Origin: Heracleum sosnowskyi
Taxonomy: Eukaryota > Streptophyta > Magnoliopsida > Apiales > Apiaceae
NCBI GenBank assembly: GCA_030848705.1
Contig: CM061244.1
Span: 45,549,190 to 45,613,189, forward strand
Direction: 5' to 3'
DNA: 64,000 nucleotides
This document shows positions 10,078 to 20,803 of this stretch, piece by piece. Made by a program: the position numbers and the translations under genes. The notes below the pieces were generated by a model, which worked only from the letters and a program-made list of their open reading frames with translations, had not been told where the DNA came from and searched no databases. How positions within the stretch are numbered: position 1 is the first letter of the stretch; each line of letters starts with the position of its first letter.

Positions 10078-13000
10078 TTATTTGATTTCTTGAATATCAG
10101 GAACAGTTCTGAGATAATCCATGAGAAGTCTTCTTTCAGCCCTTTCCAGCTCTTCAACCATAACTTTCTTCAACTCTCTTAACTCTGGATCAGATTCTCC
10201 AGTCTGATAAATTGCAGCTCTCAAAGAATAGATGGAATTTTTCCTCATCTCATTCCCTAGCCTAATAAAATATGATTTATCAGATTCTAGATTGAATTCT
10301 AAGACTTTAACTCCCAGATCAGTCCTTAGTCTTGCACTGTTTCTTTTCATTTCTACAATCTTTCCATGAGCATCTTTGTACTTAGGGATGTAAGCACTTG
10401 TAATTTTAGCACCACTAAGAACCTTTGCTCTCATCATCCTTACTCTCAAAACTTCAGCTGCATTTTGAGTCCTTTGATTTCTGACTTTGAGTAGATATAA
10501 GACATATTCTAACTCTTCAGCCATTTTCAAATGTATATCATTTTCACCTATTCTGTATACTCTGCCATCAGCCATGAAGTATAACAGAAAGTCCTTCCTA
10601 AGTCCCTTATGATGAATTAACTGAACAGACTCTAGCTTGTCAAGGTTCTCTTGAGTAACCCCAACACCAGGTTCTGCCAGTGATGTTTGATCCATTGGAC
10701 TGTTATTTATCCTCTTCTCTCTGTGTGAACCTAAACCAGACTTGTCATAAGATTGTTTTCCAAGTACTGTCCTGGTTTGAGAAAAATCCACAGGTTCTAA
10801 TGTCAGAGTTTCAGAAAGTACAGGTCTTCTAAAAGTATCTTGGAGTTGAGGTGCTAGTTGAGTTTGCACAACATGAGCATTGTCAGAGGTTGTTACAACT
10901 TTAGTAGAAACATCAACTTGAGCAGTGTCAGAGGTTGATTTAATTATCCTTGATTCAACTTGAGCAATGTCAGAGGTTGAATAAATCTTCTTTTGGTAAC
11001 TGTTCTTCTTCTACCAGTTTACCCTTTCCCTTATCAGGGTTTGCTATTACAGGTCTCCTGGTGTATTGTATACTCTGTTGAGTATTTTCCTTGATAACAA
11101 TTCCAGTTTCTTTCTTTCTAGGAGCCTTGACAGCTTTCTTTTTGTAAGTACCATCCTTCAATTTCTTCTCATGCTCTTCAGCAAGACTCAGCATTTCAGC
11201 TTCCATGTCTTCAACTGTAGCTTCATTTCCATGTTCTTCTAGAAACATTTTTGTAGCAATTTCTTCATCAGTAGATGGATTGACTGAAATAATTAAACTC
11301 TTAAGTCTTGAACCACTGGCAGAGTTTGAGATTCCTTTACCAGAGTTTGTCAACCTATCAGAATTTAATCTTGATCTTCTTTGCCCTTGAGCAGAAATTT
11401 GCTTCCTCTCATTTTCATTGCTTCCACCATCAGCAGAATCATCCCTCCGTCTTAGAGTTTGAGTGTCTTTGCATTTGTCATTAGGTACACTCTCCCCCTT
11501 TTTGACATCATCAGAAAGTAGTACTGATGTCAGCAATTCTATAGCAGTAGAAATAGAATTCAATTGTGCAGACATTGCAGTCTGATTCTCCTCAACTTTC
11601 CCAAGCCTCTTCTTAAGTTCATCAGAATCCTTGGCTTGCTGCTTGAACATGGCAGAATAATAAGACCTATCAGTCTTTAAGGTAAGATCCCTTAGACCAA
11701 CTTCATTCCTAAGATTGGTAACCACTGTATGTGTTTCATCAAACCTATTGTTTAAGGCTTTGACTTGAACTACAGTGGCCTTGAGACTTGTAAGAACATC
11801 AGAGTTTGAAATTTTCTTCACAGAATCAGCAAGAAAATCAGCAGCCCTCTGTGCAGAAAAGACACAATCTGCAGCAGCCCATCTATTGTAGTACATATCC
11901 TGAAAATGCTCAGCAGTAGCTCGATTGACCTCTCTTTCCTCATCAGAGTTTAATCGAATATCAGATAACTCCTCTTGTATATCAGGATGGGAATGAGCAG
12001 AACTATCTTCAACATTGTCATCCTCTGCTGAATTCTCTGCAGGAACATTCTCAGCCATTCTTTCTGGAGTATCAGAGTGTGCATTAGTATCAAACTATGC
12101 TTCTTTTTGAACAATCTCAACAACAGATTGTTGCAAAGCTTCAAGAACAATAACATCCTCAGAGTTTAGCTTATCAGCAGCCTCTTGTACATTCTCTGCT
12201 ACAGCTTCATTAAGAATTGGCTCTGGAGCAACTTCTATCCTCTGATCAACCTCCTCACCTTTGTCAGAATGTAAATTGTGAATTGAAAGATTCTCTGTGT
12301 GAGATGCAACAGAGTCTTCAATGACCAAGGTGGCTTGATCAGCTGCTACATCCTCAGTATCACAAATACTGATACTAGGATGTGCATCTGGAATATCTTC
12401 ATCATCAAAGAAATCCATTTTCTCAAAAAACTCTGCTGTCAGAATGATCAGCAGCTTCCTCAACTACATCATCAGCCTTTGATGTAGGAGCTTCTATATC
12501 AGCACTTACCAGTTCAGGCAAAGGTGCTGCTTCAGCATTTACATTTGATGCACCAAAGAGATGTGCAGCCACCAGTCTTCTTTTCCTCTGATGAAGAGTT
12601 TCATCATCAGTTTCACTCTCCTCATCAGCATCATTAGACTTTGCCCTGTTTGCCCTTCTTTTCTTGAACTTTTTCTTCTGAGGCATATCATCAGTGTTTG
12701 ATACCCCAGCTTCAGCATTTGATGGATTCACTCTAGCAGACTTAACAGCTCTTAACTTAGTCTTCTTTGACCTCTGTGATTGAGACACAGAAGGTCCAGC
12801 TTCAGCATTTGCAAGTTGTTGTTGTTGTGAATCTACTTGAAATTGTCGCACAAACTCAGGTAGCAACAAGACACCAACATCCCCTTTCTTGTTATCCTTA
12901 TTAGTTAGATCAGAAAATATGCGTTTATGTAATTTAAAACAGGGAATCACATCATTCTCAGCTATCTCTACTTCAGAAACACATTCAGAGAATATCAATT

Positions 13001-13625
13001 GACAAAATCTTGCAAAATAGACTACACCTCTGTTTTCAGTCATTTTCTCACCTATATTATTTAAAACTAGCCTAGCAACATCAAAATTACCTCCATAAAG
13101 AAGAGAATACCCGATTTGCAGACTATCAGTGGGAATTGCATCCCAATTCGTGCACTTCTTTCCAAAAGCCCTGGTGATGCAATCGAAAAAGAAACTCCAT
13201 TCCTTGCGCAAAAACGGCCTTTTCAGTTGACCAATCTTTGTCAATGGTCCAGAGTAGCCTATTTCTCTCATCATTCTAACCAAATCAGAATCGCCAACAG
13301 AGATTATGAAAGCATTGAAATCCTCAAGACCCAAAGCATCACGAACAGTTGTTGGAGTAACTGTAAATTCTTCTTCTTGAAATTCAAAGATTATGGACGA
13401 AGACCCAGACTCTCCTCCATTATCATAAGTGCCTGTCTGCCAAAAAGTCCTGATTTGAGATGCAGACAGCTTCAACGGTGCGGTGAGAGCAGTACCAATA
13501 TCAGAGTTTGATAAAAAATTCTGAATCAAATGAAACGCCGCCGGTGCGTTCTCATTTGCCAAAGGAGCATCATAGTTATTTGGAACATATTCTAACCCAG
13601 AAGTAGTAAACATTGTAGTAGCCAT
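10078..13625 (-). pseudogene. S1 third ORF downstream of pol (env-like position), broken
   Basis: Four collinear open segments on the sense strand of S1: 13625-12423 (starts MATTMFTTSGLEYVPNNYDA), 12463-12095, 12058-10970 and 10869-10078. Segment 1 to 2 changes frame. Segments 2 and 3 share a frame and are separated by TAG at 12095-12097. Segment 3 to 4 changes frame again. So two frameshifts and one nonsense codon break a region of about 1,180 codons. The N-terminal 250 residues look globular; the middle is acidic and Lys/Arg-rich with Asn-Ser-Asp repeats; later parts suggest coiled coil. No signal peptide or transmembrane segment is seen, so 'env-like' refers to position only. Similar ORFs occur downstream of pol in other asterid Copia elements. 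The function is unknown. Confidence 0.7.
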
Positions 13626-14136
13626 TAGAAAAGTTTTGAATAAAGCAAGAAATAAGACAGAGAAAAGTGTAGAATGTATGCAGTGAAAGTGTTTGAGACA
13701 GTGTTTGTGAGTAAAAACTTATGAAAAGATGAAGTGTGTAAAAGAATGAACCGTTTATGTGTAGTAAGTTTAAATAATAACTGTGAAAATTAAAACCCAA
13801 TCGTTTTAATCATTACTACACACAGCAGGCGTCTTTGAAAAATGTGTGAGTGGGACAGATGTCCAACATACATACGCTGACAGCTGTATGTAACAACTTC
13901 CAATACACACGCGCAGTAAAAATTGCCATAATTACCGCTTGTCACACTGTTCAAAACACTCAACCTCTCTCTTCTCTGTTTAATACAAATATGAACCGTT
14001 TGTAATCATACTCTTTCGAATTTCTAAACAAATGTCTAATCTCAAAATCATAAAATGTCTGAAACAAAGAAATCATTTTAACCATCAGAGATTAAAACAA
14101 AGTTACCTCGACGTATTTCACAATATATCAGTGTTT

Positions 14137-14163
14137 AATTGTTAGGCCGAATACACAATATAT
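14137..14163 (-). repeat. 27-bp internal copy of the S1 LTR/primer-site junction
   Basis: Identical to 20801-20827, including three bases outside the LTR (the spacer and the first base of the primer-binding site). It lies inside a 35-bp tandem duplication whose repeated edge is CACAATATATCAGTGTTTA (14119 and 14154). Confidence 0.85.
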
Positions 14164-14414
14164 CAGTGTTTACCATTTGTCCTTCTTTGTCAATAAACTC
14201 TTTTCTCAAACTGTACAGGTGTGAATAATTGTGTGTGCAATAGCAGAGTTTACCGAAATCAATATTTAGATCATCTCAAAGTGCATAAAATCCACAAACT
14301 AAAACAGTAAAAACTGATTGCTCAAACTCTCATTTAACATAAAATCTGATTTTTATATCTAAACTCTGTATTTTGATATCCTTTCATTTGGATATATCTT
14401 TTATTTTTCACCCC

Positions 14415-14417
<3 letters not shown>

Positions 14418-14456
<39 letters not shown>
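14418..14456. repeat. (TA)n microsatellite
   Basis: About 19 uninterrupted TA units, followed by a T-rich run, within the S1 spacer. Confidence 0.95.
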
Positions 14457-14465
<9 letters not shown>

Positions 14466-15087
14466 TTATATTTTTTTTTATTTTTATTTTTCCAGTAATC
14501 AGTGGTTGACACTAGTCACCAAAAATCAAAGATTTTAGCCCTTATTTCATACAATAAGTTCCTGGATCTTCCTAGGCTCAACATGATCTCAAAGGAATTT
14601 GTGCTCTTTTTGGCATCTTTTGATATGAGGGTGAAATATTTGCTATTAATTAGCAGAGTTTAGACTTTTCATCAGTTAATAAAATTAATTTATGAGAGAA
14701 AATGCAAACAGCTAATACAGACTCAGTGTTTAGGATTAATAAACTAAGAGATGGTATAAATACAAAGACAGTATCATGCTGTGTTAACTTACTGCACATA
14801 TTTGAGATCAGAATCTATACAACTCTTAAGGATTCATAATTACTTACTGAGAATTATGCTTCATACAAATGTCTTCATTGGTCGATATGTTTCAGACAAA
14901 ATTACAATCAGAGTATAGCATTAGACTGTAACTATCAGAGTATGACCAACACTTTATGACTAACAGAGTTTAGCATCAGAGTTTACTTTCAGAGTTTATG
15001 ACACTGGTACTCATAACAGTTAATACATGCAAGGAATCATGAGCATAAAAATCAAACATGTATAGTTTTTGAGTCTAACCCGTATCT

Positions 15088-18000
15088 CTAGTCAAAACCA
15101 GAGATCATTCCAAGTTCATTTACCAATCTTGTAAAGGTAGCTTCACTCAAAGGTTTGGTGAAGATATCTGCAAGTTGTTGGTCTGTAGACACAAAATGAA
15201 GCTCAATGTTCCCTTCTTCCACATGTTCCCTGATAAAATGATACCTTATGCTGATGTGCTTGGTCATGGAGTGCTGTACTGGATTACCTGTCATAGCAAT
15301 AGCACTTTGGTTATCACAGAAAATAGGTATTTTAGAGTACCTCAAACCATAATCCAGCAACTGATTCTTCATCCACAGAATCTGTGCACAACATCTACCA
15401 GCAGCTATATACTCTGCTTCTGCAGTGGATGTGGAAATTGACTTCTGTTTCTTGCTATACCAAGAAACCAATCTGTCACCTAAGAATTGACAGCTTCCAC
15501 TTGTACTTTTTCTGTCTATCTTACAGCCTGCAAAATCTGCATCAGAGTAACCAATTAGCTTAAACTCTGATTCTCTAGGATACCACAAACCCAAGGTTAT
15601 GGTTCCTTTGAGATATTTGAAAATCCTTTTTACAGCTGTTAGATGAGGCTCTCTGGGATCTGCTTGAAATCTTGCACAAAGACATGTTGCATACATGATA
15701 TCAGGTCTACTTGCAGTGAGATACAGTAAAGACCCAATCATGCCTCTATAGGTTGTCATATCCACTGTAGCACCTGTGTCTTTGTCTAGCTTTGTTGCAG
15801 TAGCCATGGGAGTTGGAGCAGATGAACTATCAAGCATACCAAATTTCTTTAGAAGATTTCTGGTATACTTTGCTTGATTGATAAAAATCCCATCATCTGT
15901 TTGTTTGACCTGTAAGCCTAGAAAATAACTAAGCTCTCCCATCATGCTCATTTGGTACCTGGACTGCATAAGCTTTGCAAACTTCTTACAAAGTTTGTCA
16001 TTAGTAGATCCAAAAATAATATCATCTACATAAATTTGAACTAAAAGCAAATCATCACCAGAATTGAAATAAAACAAGGTTTTATCAATTGTACCTCTTG
16101 TGAACCCACTTTCTAAAAGAAATTGAGCAAGAGTTTCATACCATGCTCTTGGTGCTTGCTTTAGTCCATATAATGCCTTGTCAAGCCTGTAGACATAATC
16201 TGGATGCTTGGGATCTACAAATCCTGGTGGTTGTTCAACAAACACTTCTTCTTCAAGCTTCCCATTGAGAAAAGCACTTTTCACATCCATCTGAAAGACT
16301 TTAAACTTCTTGTGTGCAGCATAGGCCAGAAAAATTCTTATGGCCTCCAATCTTGCAACTGGAGCAAAGGTTTCATCATAGTCAATTCCTTCCTGTTGTG
16401 AATAACCTTTAGCCACAAGTCTAGCCTTGTTTCTTGTAATCACACCTTCACTGTCAGTCTTGTTTCTGAAAACCCACTTTGTACCTACAATTGATCTATT
16501 CTTTGGTCTAGGTACAAGTGTCCAGACTTCATTTCTTTCAAATTCATTTAACTCTTCTTGCATTGCTGTTATCCAGTTAGCATCTTGAAGAGCTTCTTCC
16601 ACTTTCTTTGGTTCTGTTTGAGACAAGAAAGCATGATACAGGCATTCATTTGTAGTAGCACTTCTAGTTCTTACACTAGCATCAGGATCTCCAATTATAA
16701 GATCAGGTGTATGTGCCTGTGTCCACTTTCTTGCTGTTGGTAAGTGGTTTCTTGCATCATTATTGAATCCTCCCCCTTGATCCATGCTCTCCTGATTCAT
16801 ATGTTGACTTTCTGCAGCATCTGAAGCTCCCTCTGAATTGGATGGCTCAGAGTTTGAACTGTTCGAGTTTGAATCAGTTTCCTCAACTGACTCACTTGCT
16901 GTGTCTTGTTGAGCTTCTTCACGCTCCCCCTCAACTGGTTCTCTATTTTGTTCATTTTGAGAATTTCCAGTTTCTCCAGTATTTACCAGTAGAGGTTCAG
17001 AGTATGCTTCGTCAGAGTTTGTCAGACCAGCTTCATCAGAGTTTACATCATCAGAGAATAGATCTTCATTTTCAAAACGTAGTTGATCATATTCATTTTC
17101 ATCTTCAAGTCCAGTTATTTTCTTGTCATCAAATGACACATGTATGGATTCCATGATCACTTTAGTTCTCAGATTGTAGACTCTGAATGCTTTTGTTGAC
17201 AAAGGATATCCAACAAAGATTCCTTCATCATCTTTTAACTCGAACTTGGTCAACTGTTCAGGATGAGTCTTCAACACAAAGCATTTGCATCCAAATATAT
17301 GAAAATATTTCAAATTTGGCTTCTTATTTTTCACCATCTCATATGGTGTTTTTCCATGCTTGTTGATCAGTGTTGCATTTTGAGTAAAACAAGCAGTTTG
17401 AACAGCTTCTGCCCAGAAATAGGTTGGTAACTTTGCTTCATCTAGCATTGTTCTGGCAGCTTCAATTAGAGTTCTGTTCTTTCTTTCAACTACACCATTT
17501 TGCTGTGGTGTTCCAGGTGCAGAAAATTCTTGTTTCACTCCTCTTTCCTTGCAGAAAGCTTCCACGATTGAGTTTCTGAATTCAGTTCCATTATCACTCC
17601 TTATAATTTTGACTTTGTGCTGTGATCCTTTGTCCAGTAGATTTACATGATCCATCAGAGTTTGAGCAGTTTCATCCTTCTTTGATAAGAAATACACCCA
17701 TGTATATCTAGTATATTCATCAACAATTACTAGAGCATATTTCTTTCTGCCCATAGACATCACATTCACTGGTCCAAAGAGATCAACATGTAGAAGATGA
17801 TAAGGTTCCACTACTGAAGATTCAGATTTGCTCTTGAAAGATGACTTCCTTTGTTTGGCCTTTTGACAAGAATCACATAGGCCATCTAGACTGAGTATAG
17901 ATTTTGGAAGTCCCCTTACAAGATCCTTTCTTATTAGCTCATTGATGTTGTTCAAATTGAGATGAGAGAGCTTCTTATGCCAATTCCAACTCTCTTCATT

Positions 18001-18402
18001 TGACATTCTTGCAGTCAGACACACTGTTATTCCATCAAAGTTTGTTACCAAACTTGCTTCATAAATGTTGTTGCGCCTGTGTCCAACTAGAACAACTTTT
18101 CCAGTAGATTTACTGATAACTTCACAGTGTTCAGTATGAAAATCTACATGGTTTCCTCTGTCACAGATTTGACTCACAGATAGCAGATTATGCTTGAGTC
18201 CTGAGACTAGAGCTACATTAGTGATGATGACACTTCCAAGATTGATATTGCCATATCCCATAGTACGTCCTATGTTGCCATCTCCATAGGAAACCTTTGG
18301 GCCAGCCTTCTCCTCAAAATCTGATAGCAGGGCTTTATTTCCAGTCATGTGTCCTGAGCATCCACTGTCCAAGATAAGGGTGCTCTCTTTTATGCCCTGC
18401 AA
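15088..18402 (-). CDS. pol: S1 pol: protease, integrase, reverse transcriptase, RNase H
   Basis: 1,104 open codons. Protease LDSGCSGHMTG begins near residue 11. The integrase zinc region (HKKLSHLN then CDSCQKAKQ) is followed by DLFGPV, SDNGTEF and the catalytic E in NGVVERKNRT. Reverse transcriptase has MDVKSAFLNG, LYGLKQAPRAWYE and catalytic YVDD near residue 790. RNase H has YSDADFAG and STAEAEYIA. These signatures are typical of the Sirevirus branch of Copia. The open frame begins at a TTG just after a TGA, with no ATG, and is shifted by one relative to gag, so translation probably depends on gag. No inactivating change was seen. The product would copy the element RNA and integrate the cDNA. 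Confidence 0.92.
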   Translation of the reverse strand: MQGIKESTLILDSGCSGHMTGNKALLSDFEEKAGPKVSYGDGNIGRTMGYGNINLGSVIITNVALVSGLKHNLLSVSQICDRGNHVDFHTEHCEVISKSTGKVVLVGHRRNNIYEASLVTNFDGITVCLTARMSNEESWNWHKKLSHLNLNNINELIRKDLVRGLPKSILSLDGLCDSCQKAKQRKSSFKSKSESSVVEPYHLLHVDLFGPVNVMSMGRKKYALVIVDEYTRYTWVYFLSKKDETAQTLMDHVNLLDKGSQHKVKIIRSDNGTEFRNSIVEAFCKERGVKQEFSAPGTPQQNGVVERKNRTLIEAARTMLDEAKLPTYFWAEAVQTACFTQNATLINKHGKTPYEMVKNKKPNLKYFHIFGCKCFVLKTHPEQLTKFELKDDEGIFVGYPLSTKAFRVYNLRTKVIMESIHVSFDDKKITGLEDENEYDQLRFENEDLFSDDVNSDEAGLTNSDEAYSEPLLVNTGETGNSQNEQNREPVEGEREEAQQDTASESVEETDSNSNSSNSEPSNSEGASDAAESQHMNQESMDQGGGFNNDARNHLPTARKWTQAHTPDLIIGDPDASVRTRSATTNECLYHAFLSQTEPKKVEEALQDANWITAMQEELNEFERNEVWTLVPRPKNRSIVGTKWVFRNKTDSEGVITRNKARLVAKGYSQQEGIDYDETFAPVARLEAIRIFLAYAAHKKFKVFQMDVKSAFLNGKLEEEVFVEQPPGFVDPKHPDYVYRLDKALYGLKQAPRAWYETLAQFLLESGFTRGTIDKTLFYFNSGDDLLLVQIYVDDIIFGSTNDKLCKKFAKLMQSRYQMSMMGELSYFLGLQVKQTDDGIFINQAKYTRNLLKKFGMLDSSSAPTPMATATKLDKDTGATVDMTTYRGMIGSLLYLTASRPDIMYATCLCARFQADPREPHLTAVKRIFKYLKGTITLGLWYPRESEFKLIGYSDADFAGCKIDRKSTSGSCQFLGDRLVSWYSKKQKSISTSTAEAEYIAAGRCCAQILWMKNQLLDYGLRYSKIPIFCDNQSAIAMTGNPVQHSMTKHISIRYHFIREHVEEGNIELHFVSTDQQLADIFTKPLSEATFTRLVNELGMISGFD

Positions 18403-18412
18403 TCACAACCAA

Positions 18413-20740
18413 TTACAAAGAGTTAGTTTTAAGGATCCAGACTTGCTTGGATCCTTTGCCTTTCTTAACATTGTTAGCTTTTACAGCGGAATCACTATCA
18501 ATAGAGTTTAAACTAACATTGTCAGACTTTACACTTGCAGAGTTTGCTCTAACCCACTTAAGATTGGGTTTTAGCTCATAATAGTTATGATAAATAGCGT
18601 GATAACTCTTACAAGTATAAATAGAATGCCAAGTGCTCCCACAGTGTGTGCATAAAGTCTGTGGTTTAACCCTTACATAATCATTCTTTACTCCTGATGT
18701 AGAAGGTAAAGAATTAATATCTTTGTTCTTTTTGCAAAATCTAGCAAGATGGTTAGTACTACCACAATTATAACATGTTTTCCTTGGAGCAGCAGCAGTA
18801 GGCAAATGATTATTTCTTTTATTTATGCCTATCTTTCCATTCCTATTCTTCTTGGACCCTTTTGGTTTCATGGCAGACTTTACTTCTTTGAGCTTATGAT
18901 TGAACTGTTTTCCTGTCATCAAGCCAACATTAACCTGTTTTTCACAAGTTTTTACTGGCTTTCTAACGGCTTCTAATGCCATAAGATTTTCTGTTATAAT
19001 ATTTTCCTGTCTTTCACAGGTTTCATCTGATTCCATATCAGCTTCTCTTATTACAACAGATTTTAACTTAGTGGACTCTGGAACAAATTTCACAGGTTTA
19101 AGTTGTGGTTTAACTTTAACCTTGTCTTTAAACCTAAGTTCATCATTTTCACAATAGCCTAAACCTACAGAATCTGTCTGAAACACTTGATGAGTGTCTC
19201 TTCCAGAGTTTGTCCAAGTCTTGATTATTTTTCTTTCTTTTTCTAGATCAGATTCTAGCTGCTTATATCTCTTAGTCAACTCCTGTTCAATATAAACAGC
19301 ATCATCTCTTTCTTTTTGAATCTGCTTCATATTTTCAAGTTCTCCTTCAAGAAACTTGTTTCTTTCTTTAAGCTTAAGATTCTCAGATTTAATTCTCTCA
19401 TTCTCTAAAGTCTGATCCCTATAACTAACATGTACACTTTTCAGATATACTCTTAACTCAGATATATTATCAGTATCATAAGCATAAGTAGTTAGGGGTA
19501 CCTTATTTTCAGATGATTCAGTCTCATCTTTGACAGTTGCCATAAGAGCATAGTTTACTCCATCATCAGAGTCTGAAGTATCTGCCCAGTCTTTGCCTTT
19601 AGAGATGAGTGCTTTTTCAGATTTTCCTTTCTTGCACTCTGGGGCATAGTGACCCATCTCCTTACACTTGTAGCACTGGATTTCAGATTTATCCTTCTTG
19701 CCAGACTTGGTCTCCCTTCCATCAGACTTTCTAAAACTTTTCCTTTCAGAGTTTGAATCTTTCCTTGAGAATCTCTTTCCTTTCTTGAAGTTCTTGAATC
19801 CCATCTTCTTGAAGGTCTTCACCATCAATGCAGCCATTTGCAACATCTGTTCTTCATCATCCTCAGAGTCAGAAGCTTCATCAGAGTTTGAGTCATCATC
19901 AGAGTTTGATGACTCACTTTCAGATTTAATGACTAAAGCCTTTCCCTTGGATTTCTTCCTTGATGATTCCTTCTTGATGGGCTTCTCCTCAACTTTGAGA
20001 GCAACAGATTTTGTCTTCTTGCTGGATCTCCTGTTTCTTTGTTCTATCTCAAGTTCATGAGTCTTCAGTAACCCATAAATCTCATCAAGTTCAGTTTCAG
20101 CAAGTTCGTAATTATCTCTTATAGTTGTTGCCTTCAAATCCCATCTTTCAGGTAAAGATAAGAGAAATTTGAGATTTGATTCTTCAAGATCATATTCTTT
20201 ATCAACTAGAGATAAATCATTCAACAGTTTACAGAATCTGTCATAAGTCTCAGTCAAGGTTTCATTGGCTCTTGAATCAAAGTGCTCATACTCCTGAGTG
20301 AGTATAGTTTTCCTGTTTTTCTTTATAGCAGTGGTTCCTTGACACCTGACTTCCAAAGCATCCCAGATTTCTTTTGCAGTTTTGCAACCAATTACTCTGT
20401 TAGACATAACATTATCTAAAGCACTGTGGAGAAGATGTCTAACCTTTGCATCTTTTGCAATTGATGAGATGTCCTCAGGAGTCATATCTTTCTTTTCCTT
20501 TGGAACAGTCTTTTGTTCTTGACCATCAACAACATGAGACAATTTAGTCGGCATATGAGGACCATCATTGATTCTGTCAAGATATTCTGGATCTGTAGCC
20601 TCCAGAAACATGGTCATCTTCACCTTCCAAATTGGATACTCCACTGGCCTGAGTATTGGAATCCTGATTGTTTCATACCGACTCACAGAATTAGGTTTAA
20701 CCTGTTCAACCTTGGGAGGAGCTTGATTTTCTTCAGACAT
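18413..20740 (-). CDS. gag: S1 gag: capsid/nucleocapsid protein with three zinc knuckles
   Basis: 775 codons from ATG 20740 to TAA at 18415-18413. The N-terminal half is a UBN2-type gag domain (YPIWKVKMTMFLEATDPEYL near residue 35, then ALEVRCQGTTAIKKNR). CCHC knuckles are CYKCKEMGHYAPEC (near residue 355), CYNCGSTNHLARFC (near 653) and CTHCGSTWHSIYTC (near 695). Between them lie a Lys-rich and Ser/Asp-rich region containing Asn-Ser-Asp repeats encoded by the AAACTCTGA motif, and a probable coiled coil (residues 430-510). The long gag is characteristic of Sireviruses. It ends 10 bp before the pol frame opens. The start is the first ATG after the primer-binding site and leader. Intact. Confidence 0.92.
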   Translation of the reverse strand: MSEENQAPPKVEQVKPNSVSRYETIRIPILRPVEYPIWKVKMTMFLEATDPEYLDRINDGPHMPTKLSHVVDGQEQKTVPKEKKDMTPEDISSIAKDAKVRHLLHSALDNVMSNRVIGCKTAKEIWDALEVRCQGTTAIKKNRKTILTQEYEHFDSRANETLTETYDRFCKLLNDLSLVDKEYDLEESNLKFLLSLPERWDLKATTIRDNYELAETELDEIYGLLKTHELEIEQRNRRSSKKTKSVALKVEEKPIKKESSRKKSKGKALVIKSESESSNSDDDSNSDEASDSEDDEEQMLQMAALMVKTFKKMGFKNFKKGKRFSRKDSNSERKSFRKSDGRETKSGKKDKSEIQCYKCKEMGHYAPECKKGKSEKALISKGKDWADTSDSDDGVNYALMATVKDETESSENKVPLTTYAYDTDNISELRVYLKSVHVSYRDQTLENERIKSENLKLKERNKFLEGELENMKQIQKERDDAVYIEQELTKRYKQLESDLEKERKIIKTWTNSGRDTHQVFQTDSVGLGYCENDELRFKDKVKVKPQLKPVKFVPESTKLKSVVIREADMESDETCERQENIITENLMALEAVRKPVKTCEKQVNVGLMTGKQFNHKLKEVKSAMKPKGSKKNRNGKIGINKRNNHLPTAAAPRKTCYNCGSTNHLARFCKKNKDINSLPSTSGVKNDYVRVKPQTLCTHCGSTWHSIYTCKSYHAIYHNYYELKPNLKWVRANSASVKSDNVSLNSIDSDSAVKANNVKKGKGSKQVWILKTNSL

Positions 20741-20789
20741 GATTATTACTATGTTTGAATCGTAAAACTGTATATATTAAACAGCCTAA

Positions 20790-20801
20790 GCTCTGATACC
20801 A
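20790..20801 (-). other. Primer-binding site of S1 (initiator tRNA-Met)
   Basis: TGGTATCAGAGC on the minus strand, two bases from the end of the 5' LTR. Confidence 0.92.
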
Positions 20802-20803
20802 AT

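Larger units (their letters stand above)
13626..15087 (-). other. S1 non-coding spacer between third ORF and pol
   Basis: About 1.46 kb with no ORF. It holds five exact CAGAGTTT motifs, one inverted AAACTCTG, several CAGTGTTT variants, a TA microsatellite and a fragment of the element's own LTR. Three motif copies lie 13 bp apart at 14964, 14977 and 14990. The region probably carries cis-acting signals for expression of the third ORF, but no specific promoter was identified. Confidence 0.7.

Noticed and set aside
15175..20060. Several plus-strand ORFs of 60-120 codons inside S1
   Set aside because: They are antisense shadows of intact gag and pol and show no domain.
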